64,000 nucleotides of DNA from Streptomyces sp. NRRL S-87 (GTDB lineage: Bacteria > Actinomycetota > Actinomycetes > Streptomycetales > Streptomycetaceae), in NCBI RefSeq assembly GCF_000719335.1, contig NZ_JOGB01000014.1, forward strand, positions 1 through 64,000. The letters run 5' to 3'. The translations under genes were made by a program, and so were the position numbers. Positions 17,782-26,104 of this stretch are shown here, piece after piece (within the stretch, counting starts at the first letter, position 1; each line of letters begins with the position of its first letter). Below the pieces are notes generated by a model that was given only the letters and a program-made list of their open reading frames with translations, did no database searches and was not told where the DNA came from.

Positions 17782-18909
17782 GTGAGCTCAGCGACAGTGA
17801 CGACGCCCGTGTGGGGCCGGACCGAGCAGCAGGACTTCCGCAGCCGGGTCCGCGGCGCCCTGCTCGGCGGGGCCATCGGCGACGCCCTCGGCGCACCCGT
17901 GGCCGGCCTCTCCCTCGTCGGCATCCGCGAGAAGCACGGCCTGGAGGGCCTGACCGAGCTCGCCCCCGCCTACGGGCGGCGCGGCAGCGTCACGTCCCCG
18001 ACCCAGCTGACCCTGTTCACCGTGGACGGCCTGATACGGGCCCACGTGCGCCGCGACACGGGCGCCTGGCACCCGCCCACCGACGTCCACCGCGCGTACC
18101 TGCGCTGGGCGGCCACCCAGCACGACTGGGGCCCCGACGAACGCCGCAAGGACAACGGCTGGCTCGCCCGCGAGGAGTGGCTGTACGCCCGCCGCGGCCC
18201 CGACCGGGCCTGCATGACCGGGTTCGGCGACGAGATCCTCGGCACCCTCGAGAAGCCGAAGAACCCCACCGCGCGGGACGCGGGAGCGACCGGCCGTTCG
18301 GCGCCGTTCGGGCTGCTGGTCGGATGGGAGCCCGCGCTGGTGCTCCAACTCGCCGTGGAGTGCGCCGCGCAGAGCCACGGCCACCCCACCGCCTACCTGT
18401 CGGCGGGCGCGTTCGCCGTGATCGTGCACGGGCTGACCCGGGGCGACGGCCTCGACGCCGCCGTGCAGCGGGCACTCGGCATGCTCGGCGGCCGGCCCGG
18501 CCACCAGCCGGTCACCGACGCCCTGCAGCGCGCCCTGGGTGCCGTACGGCAGGGGCTGCCCTCCCCGAAGCTCGTCGAGTCCCTGTCCCCCGGCGACGGC
18601 CGGGACGCCGAGGACGCGCTCGCGGTGGCGGTGTACTGCGCCCTGGTCGCCGAGGACCTGCGCCACGGCCTGCGGCTGGCGGTCAACCACGGCGGCGACT
18701 CCACGGCCACGGGCGCCCTGTGCGGCGCCCTGCTGGGCGCCCTGCACGGCGAGACGGCCCTGCCGCCGGCCTGGCTGGCCGAACTGGAGGGTCGGGCGAC
18801 GATCCTGGAGCTGGCCGACGACTTCGCGATGGAGATGACCCAGGGCCCGGCCCTGCACGGCCCGACCGTGACCTCCACCGGCTGGCTGGCCCGCTACCCG
18901 CGCTCCTGA
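17782..18909 (+). CDS. ADP-ribosylglycohydrolase-family protein, metal site degenerate
   Basis: A 375-aa member of the DraG/ARH family (start GTG). The N-terminal RGALLGGAIGDALGAP helix, the PAYGRRG segment and the C-terminal NHGGDSTATG segment fix the family. Active homologues have T-D-D in the first metal motif and G-D-S-D-S-T in the second. Here the first reads TSPT (residues 71-74) and the second D307-S-T309-A, so three of the four metal-ligand aspartates are replaced. It is therefore probably an ADP-ribose-binding pseudoenzyme, or acts without the binuclear Mg site. The frame is intact and codon bias is normal, so it is not a decaying gene. Confidence 0.88.
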   Translation: MSSATVTTPVWGRTEQQDFRSRVRGALLGGAIGDALGAPVAGLSLVGIREKHGLEGLTELAPAYGRRGSVTSPTQLTLFTVDGLIRAHVRRDTGAWHPPTDVHRAYLRWAATQHDWGPDERRKDNGWLAREEWLYARRGPDRACMTGFGDEILGTLEKPKNPTARDAGATGRSAPFGLLVGWEPALVLQLAVECAAQSHGHPTAYLSAGAFAVIVHGLTRGDGLDAAVQRALGMLGGRPGHQPVTDALQRALGAVRQGLPSPKLVESLSPGDGRDAEDALAVAVYCALVAEDLRHGLRLAVNHGGDSTATGALCGALLGALHGETALPPAWLAELEGRATILELADDFAMEMTQGPALHGPTVTSTGWLARYPRS

Positions 18910-19074
18910 GGATCACGACAGCCTCCGTCCCCGGCCCCCCGCCCCCGCCCCCGGCCCCGGCCTGCACGGTGACCCGAAAGGGCAAGGGAACCCCGGACCT
19001 CGGCTGCCCTTACGGGCATGGCCCGGAAGGGCCGCGGGGCGGAGCATGAACCCCGGAAGAGGGGTGAGCGAGGC

Positions 19075-20301
19075 GTGGTCAACTGCGCGGTGTGCGGGCA
19101 CCGGTGCGAGCCGGGGGAGCAGTTCTGCGGGAACTGCGGGGCGTTCGTCGGGGACGAGGCCCCCGGCGCGGCAGCGACGGGCACGGGAAGCAGTACGGAC
19201 AACAGCGCCCCGGCCCCCACCACAGCCCTATCCCCATCCCCAGCCACCACCTCAGCCCCACCCCCCACCCCGAAGCCCGCCTCCGCCGCGCGACCCGCCC
19301 CCGCGGTACCGGTCCCGCCCCCACCCGCGATCCCCCCGTCCGTACCGGCACCTCCGCCACCCTCGGTGCCGCCGTCCGTACCCCCCTCGGTACCGCCCGG
19401 CGTGCCCGCCCAGACCGCCCCGCCCGCCGGCCAGGGCCCCGTACCGCGGTCACCGGCCCCGCCCGCCGGGCGCGACCCGGTACGGGCGGTCCAGCCCACC
19501 GCCGAACCGCACCGGGGCCCGGCCGTCCGGGTCCGGGACGAGCCCGACGAGCCGCCGCCCCAGGCGGGCGACCTCGTGTGCGGCCAGTGCGGGGCGGGCA
19601 ACGTCCCCACCCGCCGCTTCTGCCGCCGCTGCGGCTCCTCGCTGCAGGACGCCCGCGTCGCGCCCCGACCGCCCTGGTGGAAGCGGCTGTTCACCCGCCG
19701 CCCGAAGGCGGCGCCGGTGGCCGGCGAACGCCCGCGCCAGCGCCGGTGGCGGCGCCCCTCCTGCCTGCTGCCACTCGCCCTGCTCGTCGTCCTGGCCGGC
19801 GCCGGGTACGCCCTGCGCGGCCAGGTCCCGGGGGCCGTGGAGTCCGTACGGGACCGGATCGGCAAGGCCGAACAGGTACACGCGGTACGGCTGACCGCCT
19901 CCAGTTCCGGGGCCGGGCACGCGGCCGCCCTGGCCGTCGACGGCACCACGGACAAGTACTGGGCGCCGGCCGCGACGGGGGACGCGCACGGGCAGTTCCT
20001 GGAGGTGGAGTTCCCGGGACCCGTGCGGCTCCTCGACGTGGTCGTCCATCCGGGGATCTCACCCGTGGCGGAGAAGTTCCTCACCCAGGCCCGGCCGGCC
20101 GCGCTGCTGGTGACGGTCACCGCCGAGGACGGGCGCGTGACGCGGAAGACGGTCCGGGTGCCGGACGAGCCCGGTCCGCACCGCTTCCGCGTGCCGGTGT
20201 CCGACGCCGTGCGGGTGCGGGTCACCATCGAGTCCGCGGCGGGCGCCGCGCCGGGCCGCCATGTGGCCGTCGCGGAACTGGAGTTCTTCAAGCGGGCCTA
20301 G
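19075..20301 (+). CDS. Zinc-ribbon membrane protein with discoidin-like extracellular domain
   Basis: About 408 aa from a GTG at 19075. Two CxxC..CxxC zinc ribbons are visible: CAVCGHRC..FCGNCG at the extreme N-terminus and CGQCGAGN..FCRRCG near residue 175. They are separated by a Pro-rich linker of about 120 residues. One membrane helix (LLPLALLVVLAGAGYAL) follows near 240, and then a C-terminal F5/8-type (discoidin, NADase-type glycan-binding) beta domain of about 140 residues. The ribbons should be cytoplasmic and the beta domain outside. Likely a sensor or scaffold; function unknown. An upstream in-frame extension to 19018 is possible but lacks homology-like features. Confidence 0.85.
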   Translation: MVNCAVCGHRCEPGEQFCGNCGAFVGDEAPGAAATGTGSSTDNSAPAPTTALSPSPATTSAPPPTPKPASAARPAPAVPVPPPPAIPPSVPAPPPPSVPPSVPPSVPPGVPAQTAPPAGQGPVPRSPAPPAGRDPVRAVQPTAEPHRGPAVRVRDEPDEPPPQAGDLVCGQCGAGNVPTRRFCRRCGSSLQDARVAPRPPWWKRLFTRRPKAAPVAGERPRQRRWRRPSCLLPLALLVVLAGAGYALRGQVPGAVESVRDRIGKAEQVHAVRLTASSSGAGHAAALAVDGTTDKYWAPAATGDAHGQFLEVEFPGPVRLLDVVVHPGISPVAEKFLTQARPAALLVTVTAEDGRVTRKTVRVPDEPGPHRFRVPVSDAVRVRVTIESAAGAAPGRHVAVAELEFFKRA

Positions 20302-20332
20302 GATTCCGCGGTCGGCGCGAGCGGCCCCTGCG

Positions 20333-20352
20333 CGCCCCGGGCGCCCGGGGCG
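20333..20352. terminator. Perfect 20-bp GC palindrome, probable terminator
   Basis: CGCCCCGGGCGCCCGGGGCG is its own reverse complement. It starts 31 nt after the zinc-ribbon gene stop and is followed at once by a second small hairpin (TGCCG-gac-CGGCA). Confidence 0.55.
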
Positions 20353-20492
20353 TGCCGGACCGGCACGAGCGGCGCGGTCCGCCCGGTCCCCCGCCCCCAG
20401 CCACCCGCCGACGTGCGCCATTCGACGGAATCTGCCCGGCCGGGGGCCAACTCCGGCGGCGTCCCGCAAGGTTGCTGGCATCTTGGGGAGCC

Positions 20493-22007
20493 ATGCACGC
20501 ACCCACCGGCGACGCCCCCGCCACGCTCCCCCCGCAGCAGACCGGCACCGCGGCACAGCCCGCGCCGGAGCCCGCGGCGCGAGCCCGTCCCGGGACCACG
20601 TGGTGGATCTGGGCCATGGCCGCGGCGCTGTTCCTCGGCTACTCGATCCTCTCCCTCTCCGTCCACGAACGCCTGCTCTCCCGCAGCTTCGACCTGGGGA
20701 TCTTCGTTCAGGTCGTGCGCTCGTACGCGGCCTGGCACCTGCCCGTCTCCGAGGTCAAGGGCCCCGACTTCCCCGTCCTGGGCGACCACTTCTCCCCCGT
20801 CCTGGCCCTGCTCGCGCCCCTGTACTGGCTGTGGCCCTCGGTCAAGATGCTGCTCGTGGCGCAGGCCGCACTGGTCGCCGGGAGCATGGTCCCCCTGGCG
20901 TTCTGGGCGCGCCGCGCACTGGGCGCCCCGGCCGCCGCGGTCGTCGGCATCTGCTACGGCCTGTCGTGGGGGCTCGCGAGCGGCGTCGAGTCCGACTTCC
21001 ACGAGTGGGCCTTCGCCCTTCCGCTGCTCACGCTCTCCCTCACGGCACTGAGCGCCGGCCGACTGCGGGCCGCCGCGGCCTGGGCCCTTCCCCTGGTGCT
21101 GGTGAAGGAGGACATGGGCCTGACCGTGGCCGCCATCGGCGTGGTCATCGCCTGGCAGGGCGGCCGCGGCAACCGCCGGACCGGACTGCTCACCGCGGCG
21201 GCCGGGGTGCTCGCCGTGGCCCTCTCGCTGCTGGTGCTCAGCTCCTTCCATCCGGGCGGCTTCGAGGGCTACTTCGGATCCCACAACCCGGGCAGCGGCG
21301 CCCCGGCCGGGCCGCAGGACGCGGCCGGCGGCGGCCTGCCGGCCCTGCTGGAGCGGGTGACGATCGGCCTCGTCGAGCCCCGCGAGAAGGTCACCACCCT
21401 CATCCTGATCTTCGCGCCCACGCTCTTCCTGGCCCTGCGCTCGCCGCTGGCCCTGGTCCTGGTGCCGTCCGTGCTGTGGCGCCTGGCCTCCAACTACCCG
21501 CCGCACTGGGGCACCGGCTACCACTACTCCCTGCTGGTGATGCCGATCGTCTTCGTGGCCTTCGTCGACGCCCTGCACCGGCGTGGCACCAGCGGCCGCA
21601 GCCTGTACCGGTACCTGGCGGGCTGCGCGGGGGTCACCCTCCTGCTGCTGCCGCACTTCCCCTTCTGGCAGCTGGTCAAGGCGGACACGTGGCGCAACCA
21701 CCCGCGCACCGCGGTGGCCCACCAGGTGATGGCCGAGATCCCGGACGACGCCACCGTCCAGGCGTCGCACTACCTGGTGCCCCACCTCGCCGACCGGACG
21801 AGCGTCAGCCTCTACGGCTGGGGGGACAGCCGCCCCAACCCGGAATGGATCATGGTGGACACCGAGGTGGCGCCGCAGTGGCGGTGGCCGATGTCGGTGG
21901 TGCAGGAGTCGTACGCCCTCGAGGACGCCCGCGCCCACGGCTACCGCACCGTGGTGGAACGCGACGGCTTCGTCCTGCTGAGCCGTACGGCCGCCCGTAC
22001 CGGCTGA
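20493..22007 (+). CDS. DUF2079 multi-pass membrane protein
   Basis: A 504-aa protein with about nine to ten hydrophobic helices from residue 40 to 400. The motif SRSFDLGIFVQ near residue 65 and HFSPVLALLAPLYW near 95 are typical of DUF2079, a family of polytopic proteins related in topology to GT-C glycosyltransferases. The C-terminal 110 residues form a soluble extracytoplasmic domain. The ATG at 20493 follows GGGGAG at 4-5 nt. Donor and acceptor are unknown. Two strong hairpins close the gene. Confidence 0.9.
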   Translation: MHAPTGDAPATLPPQQTGTAAQPAPEPAARARPGTTWWIWAMAAALFLGYSILSLSVHERLLSRSFDLGIFVQVVRSYAAWHLPVSEVKGPDFPVLGDHFSPVLALLAPLYWLWPSVKMLLVAQAALVAGSMVPLAFWARRALGAPAAAVVGICYGLSWGLASGVESDFHEWAFALPLLTLSLTALSAGRLRAAAAWALPLVLVKEDMGLTVAAIGVVIAWQGGRGNRRTGLLTAAAGVLAVALSLLVLSSFHPGGFEGYFGSHNPGSGAPAGPQDAAGGGLPALLERVTIGLVEPREKVTTLILIFAPTLFLALRSPLALVLVPSVLWRLASNYPPHWGTGYHYSLLVMPIVFVAFVDALHRRGTSGRSLYRYLAGCAGVTLLLLPHFPFWQLVKADTWRNHPRTAVAHQVMAEIPDDATVQASHYLVPHLADRTSVSLYGWGDSRPNPEWIMVDTEVAPQWRWPMSVVQESYALEDARAHGYRTVVERDGFVLLSRTAARTG

Positions 22008-22015
22008 CCCTTCCG

Positions 22016-22100
22016 CCGGTACCGGCGGGGGCTCCCGCCGGTACCGGACACACGAACACGGGTGCCACGCGCCGCGAGCGGCGACGTGGCACCCGTGTTC
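22016..22100. terminator. Tandem strong hairpins between convergent genes
   Basis: First hairpin: CCGGTACCGGCGGG (22016-22029) pairs perfectly with 22034-22047 over a 4-nt loop. Second: GAACACGGGTGCCACG (22054-22069) pairs perfectly with 22085-22100 over 15 nt. They lie between the DUF2079 gene and the cyclophilin gene and should terminate both. Confidence 0.8.
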
Positions 22101-22186
22101 CGTGCAGGGGGCGGGGGCGGGCCGGGGCAGGGCCGGGGCCGCGGGCCGGGGCAGGGCCGGGCCAGGGCCAGGACCGGGGGACGGGG

Positions 22187-22900
22187 TCAGGCGGGCAGGA
22201 CCTGCACCGTGAACGACTTGATGACGACCGGCTCCTTGGGCCTGCCGTCGGTCGATCCGTTCGCCGTGCCCTTCTCCGCGATCTTCCGCAGCACGTCCAG
22301 CCCGTCGATGACGTTCCCGAACGGGGTCCACTGGGGCGGCATCCGCAGCGTGGGATCGCCGTAGGTGAGGAAGAACTGGCCGCCGTTGCGCCCCGGCTGG
22401 GCCTTGGAGACGGCCACGGTGCCGGTCGGATAGGCGGCCCCGGACAGATTCTCGTCCGGATACGAATAACCGGGGTCGGAGGTGCCTTCGCCGGCCGGGT
22501 CGCCGCATTCCAGTACGAAGATCCCCTGGGTGGTGAGGCGGTGGCATTTACTGCCGTCGAAGTACTTCTTTCCGGCGAGGAAGGAGAACGAATTGGTGGT
22601 GCACGGCGCCTGCGTGGTCAGCGCCTGGATCGTGATGGTCCCCGCGCTGGTGACCAGGCTGTACATGACGGGCCGGCGGGCGGTGACGGTGTCGAAGGTG
22701 GGCACGCCCACGGACTTGGTGGCACTGCCGGTCGGCGTGTAGGTGCAGGTGGGGGCGGATTTGGCATCGGTTGCGGTGCTGTCCGTCAGAGCGACCGCCG
22801 TCCAGGCGAGGGCGGCGCAGGTGGCGGCCCCCGCGACCACGAAGGCCGCCGTCCGGGCCCCGCGCCGTCCGCCGGAATCCTTCCCGCTGGTCATACTCAT
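22187..22900 (-). CDS. Secreted or membrane-anchored cyclophilin-type peptidyl-prolyl isomerase
   Basis: A 237-aa protein. Residues 14-38 form an uncleaved signal or membrane anchor, and residues 75-235 the cyclophilin domain. The CHRL..GIFVLECGDP segment corresponds to the FHR..FMxQxGDP active-site strand; the usual Gln is Glu here. Four cysteines in the extracytoplasmic part may form disulfides. The frame is open to 23170, but ATG at 22900 is preceded by GAGG at 6 nt and starts the basic n-region of the signal. Probably assists folding of exported proteins. Confidence 0.9.
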   Translation of the reverse strand: MSMTSGKDSGGRRGARTAAFVVAGAATCAALAWTAVALTDSTATDAKSAPTCTYTPTGSATKSVGVPTFDTVTARRPVMYSLVTSAGTITIQALTTQAPCTTNSFSFLAGKKYFDGSKCHRLTTQGIFVLECGDPAGEGTSDPGYSYPDENLSGAAYPTGTVAVSKAQPGRNGGQFFLTYGDPTLRMPPQWTPFGNVIDGLDVLRKIAEKGTANGSTDGRPKEPVVIKSFTVQVLPA

Positions 22901-23090
22901 ACGTGCCTCGAATTCGTGAGCGGGCGTGTACGACGCGGTGAGCGTATCCAGTGGCACACCGGACGCCGGACGCCACACGCCGGGCGCCCGGACGGGAAGT
23001 CGCCGGAAATCAAGGTGTGTTAAGCGCCTTTTCCGTACGCGCCGGACACTCCCCCGCCCACCCCCGCACGCCGGAATTCGGGGCTGGAAT

Positions 23091-24806
23091 TCAGGCCGGG
23101 TCCGGGGCCGAGAGGGTGGCGAGGATACGGGCGTGCCGCCGCTCGGCGTGCCGGGCCGCGACGGGGTCACCGGCCCGCAGGTGGGCGGCGATGAGCAGCC
23201 GCCAGACCGCGTCCTGGAACGGGTCGACCGACAGCGCGTACGAGGCCGCCGTCACCGCCGCCGCGGCGCGGTCCCGGCCGAGCTCCACCTCGGCCAGTAC
23301 GTGCGCGGCCCGCACCGCCTGGGCGCGGTACCGCTCGCGGATCGGCACCACCCATTCCGCGGGCCCGTCCTCCGGGAGGAGCTCGCCCGTGTAGACGGCC
23401 AGGGCCTGCTGGAGGGCGGTGCCGGCCCGGTCCGCGTCGGAGCACGCGGCCGCCCGCAGCCCCTCCGCGAGGGCGGCCTCGAAGCGCTGCACGTCGCTGC
23501 TGCCGTCCGGGGCCAGCACCAGCATGTACGCCTCGCCCTGGCGCACCAGCACCTGCGCCCGCCCGCGGTCCGTGCCCGGTTCCAGGAAGGTCCGCAGCGC
23601 CGACACGGCGACCTGCAGACCGCGCCCTGCGGTGCGGGCCGGGCTCTCGGGCCACAGGGCGGCCATGAGCTCCTCGCGGTGCACGGGGCGTCCGGCGTGC
23701 ACCGACAGCAGTCGGGCCAGCGTCCGGACCCGGGGCCGGGTCGCGGACCAGTCCAGGGCCTGTCCGCCCACCGTGGCCTCGTAGCGCCGGAAGCAGCGCA
23801 CGGACAACGGCCCCCAGGCGGGCACCACACCTGCACCAGCACCACCACCGGCGGGGGACCCGCCTCCGGATCCGACCTCGACCCCGGCCCCGAACCCGAA
23901 TCCGGCCCCGGCCCTGACCCCCGCCCCGGCCCCGTGCTCACCTTCCGGCCGACGTCCGCCGCCCGGCCCGTACCCGCCCGCGGGCCCGTCTGCCGCGCCG
24001 CGTCCCGCCCCGTCGGGCCCGTCGGCGGCCGGGGCGGGGGCGCGGTGGGCGGCCGGGTTCCGGCGGCGGGCGGTGTGGGCGCGCAGCAGCGGGACGTCCA
24101 CCATCCCGTACTCCTCGGCGGCCTCCGGCCCGGTGGGCGCGCAGCCGGGCGGCAGCGCGCCGAGCACCTCGCGGTCCAGGTACGTCCGCAGGGCCCCCGA
24201 GTCCAGCGGGTCCCGCCCCGCCAGCACCAGCGGGGCGCTCAGTCTCAGCACGGCCGGCCAGCCCCCGGTCAGCTCCGCGAGGTCGGGGCCGGCGTCGGGG
24301 AAGGCGCGGGCGATCTCGGCCTCGCCGAGGCGCAGTTCGCGGGCGGTGAGGACGCAGGTGTCGGCCAGTTCGGCGCGCGCGAGGTTGAGGGCGGGCATCC
24401 GCCGGCCGGCCAGGACCAGCCTCAGGTTGGCGGGGGCGAGCAGGGCCAGCTCCTCCAGCACCTGCTCGGCGGGGCTGCCGTGGACCAGGTGCACGTCGTC
24501 GACGAGGAGGAGGACCGGGTCGGCGTGGCGTTCGACGGCGAGCAGCACGGCCTCCACCGTCACCCCGCCGTCCTGTTCGGCCGGGCCGGCCGCCGGGGGG
24601 ATGTGCAGCCGCCGGCCGAGGCGGCCGAGCAGGACGGGGGCACCACGCGTGTCGCGGCTGGGGTGCCAGTGCAGCACCTTGCCCTCGAAGGCGGCCGCGG
24701 CCTGGGTGAGGACGGTGGTCTTCCCGTAGCCCGCCGGCGCCACCAGAAGTGCCAGCGGTCCGGGCCCGCCGATCAGTCCGGGCACGATTCGGTCCCGCAC
24801 GGTCAT
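23091..24806 (-). CDS. MalT-like ATPase fused to SARP/BTAD regulator
   Basis: A 571-aa transcriptional regulator with an unusual domain order. The N-terminal STAND ATPase has Walker A APAGYGKTT at residues 23-31 and Walker B LLLVDD at 99-104. It is followed by a Gly/Ala-rich linker (250-330), an OmpR-type winged helix (334-430) and a bacterial transcriptional activation domain (438-565). In classical AfsR-type SARPs the winged helix and BTAD come first. ATG at 24806 follows GGGGGGAG. Its target could be the divergent oxidoreductase or distant genes; no cluster of biosynthetic genes is adjacent. Confidence 0.88.
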   Translation of the reverse strand: MTVRDRIVPGLIGGPGPLALLVAPAGYGKTTVLTQAAAAFEGKVLHWHPSRDTRGAPVLLGRLGRRLHIPPAAGPAEQDGGVTVEAVLLAVERHADPVLLLVDDVHLVHGSPAEQVLEELALLAPANLRLVLAGRRMPALNLARAELADTCVLTARELRLGEAEIARAFPDAGPDLAELTGGWPAVLRLSAPLVLAGRDPLDSGALRTYLDREVLGALPPGCAPTGPEAAEEYGMVDVPLLRAHTARRRNPAAHRAPAPAADGPDGAGRGAADGPAGGYGPGGGRRPEGEHGAGAGVRAGAGFGFGAGVEVGSGGGSPAGGGAGAGVVPAWGPLSVRCFRRYEATVGGQALDWSATRPRVRTLARLLSVHAGRPVHREELMAALWPESPARTAGRGLQVAVSALRTFLEPGTDRGRAQVLVRQGEAYMLVLAPDGSSDVQRFEAALAEGLRAAACSDADRAGTALQQALAVYTGELLPEDGPAEWVVPIRERYRAQAVRAAHVLAEVELGRDRAAAAVTAASYALSVDPFQDAVWRLLIAAHLRAGDPVAARHAERRHARILATLSAPDPA

Positions 24807-25126
24807 GAAATGCTCCCCCCTGCACCCGAGCAGGACAAGGATCGGTGCTCACTCTCCGCAATGAACGAGTTACTGCTTACCGAATCGCGGCCTGGCTGGC
24901 AACATCCGTGCCCCCCTCGGCATTTGACCGCGGGGGCCTTAGGTTGAGTGCCGCACTCGACGATGTTCGGCGCAGGCCGACCGGGACGGACCGGTGACCG
25001 ACCGGAGACGGTTCGAAGTGCGTCCGTTTCCGACCGTCCGGAGCGGTCGGACCCGGTAGGACGTGGCCGGGTGAAAGCCGGTGGCGTTTGATGACGTTCG
25101 ACGACGTTCGACGGAGGTGTCAGCAC
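24807..25126. promoter_or_regulatory. Divergent promoter region of the regulator and LLM oxidoreductase
   Basis: A 320-nt gap that is less GC-rich near the regulator start. It holds the inverted repeat GAGTG-ccg-CACTC at 24946-24958 and a direct repeat (gacgttcgac twice near 25092-25112) just ahead of the oxidoreductase ribosome-binding site. SARP-type regulators bind direct repeats, so autoregulation is possible. Confidence 0.4.
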
Positions 25127-25987
25127 ATGCGGATCGCCGTGACGATCTTCCTGACGGACCGGACCCCTTCTCCCGTACGGCTCGCGCGCGAGCTGGAACG
25201 GCGCGGGTTCCACGGCCTGTATCTCCCGGAGCACACCCACATCCCCGTCAGCCGCGACACGCCCGCGCCGATGGGCGGGGACCTGCCCGAGCAGTACGGG
25301 CGCACCCTCGACCCGCTCGTCGCGCTCGGCCAGGCCGCCGCGGTCACCGAGCGCCTCGCCCTCGGTACGGGCATCACGCTGGTCGCGCAGCACGACCCGA
25401 TCGACCTGGCCAAGGGCGTCGCGACGCTGGACCACCTCTCGGGCGGCCGCTTCACGCTCGGCATCGGATACGGCTGGAACCGCGAGGAGGCCGCCGACCA
25501 CGGGGTGGAGTGGTCGACCCGGCGCGGGCTCGTGCGCGACCGGATGGCGCTGATGCGGGCCCTGTGGGCCCCTGAACCGATGCCGTACGACGGCGAGTTC
25601 GGGTCGGTACGGGCCAGCTCGGCGCACCCCAAGCCGGCCCAGGCGCCGCGCGACCTGGGCGGCGGCCGGGCGCTGCACGGGCCGCGCACGCTGCTGGGCG
25701 GGTCGGCCGGGCCGAAGCTGTTCGCGCACATCGCGGAGTTCACCGACGGCTGGATGCCGATCGGCGGGCGGGGCCTGACCGAGAGCCTGCCGGTGCTGCG
25801 CGGGGCGTGGGAGGAGGCCGGCCGGGACCCGAAGACCCTCCAGGTGGTCCCGTACGCCATCCACCCCTCGCGCGGGAAGCTCGACCACTACGCGGAGCTG
25901 GGCATCGAGGAGGTGGTGGCGCAGCTGCCGTCGGCGGACGAGCCGGAGGTGCTGCGCGCCCTGGACGGGCTGGCCGAGTTCCTCTGA
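25127..25987 (+). CDS. LLM-class F420-dependent oxidoreductase
   Basis: A 286-aa TIM-barrel flavin/deazaflavin oxidoreductase. The conserved YLPEHTHIP segment (residues 34-42), LALGTGITLVAQHDP near 80-94 and GGRFTLGIGYGWN near 106-118 place it in the F420-dependent LLM group. The substrate is unknown. ATG at 25127 is preceded by GGAGG. The F420 it needs would come in part from FbiC encoded at 14801. Divergent from the SARP-like regulator gene. Confidence 0.92.
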   Translation: MRIAVTIFLTDRTPSPVRLARELERRGFHGLYLPEHTHIPVSRDTPAPMGGDLPEQYGRTLDPLVALGQAAAVTERLALGTGITLVAQHDPIDLAKGVATLDHLSGGRFTLGIGYGWNREEAADHGVEWSTRRGLVRDRMALMRALWAPEPMPYDGEFGSVRASSAHPKPAQAPRDLGGGRALHGPRTLLGGSAGPKLFAHIAEFTDGWMPIGGRGLTESLPVLRGAWEEAGRDPKTLQVVPYAIHPSRGKLDHYAELGIEEVVAQLPSADEPEVLRALDGLAEFL

Positions 25988-26000
25988 GGGGCGGGCGACC

Positions 26001-26025
26001 GCCGGGGCGGGCCGCCCGCCCCGGC
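26001..26025. terminator. GC hairpin between convergent genes
   Basis: GCCGGGGCGGGC and GCCCGCCCCGGC pair around a single central base. It lies 14 nt after the oxidoreductase stop and faces the FG-GAP gene, so it probably terminates both. Confidence 0.6.
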
Positions 26026-26104
26026 GCCGGCCGCCTCGCCCGGCGCCGGCCCCGCGAGCGGGGCGGCACCGGACGACCGGTTCTGCTTCGACGCCAGGGT
26101 CCGG

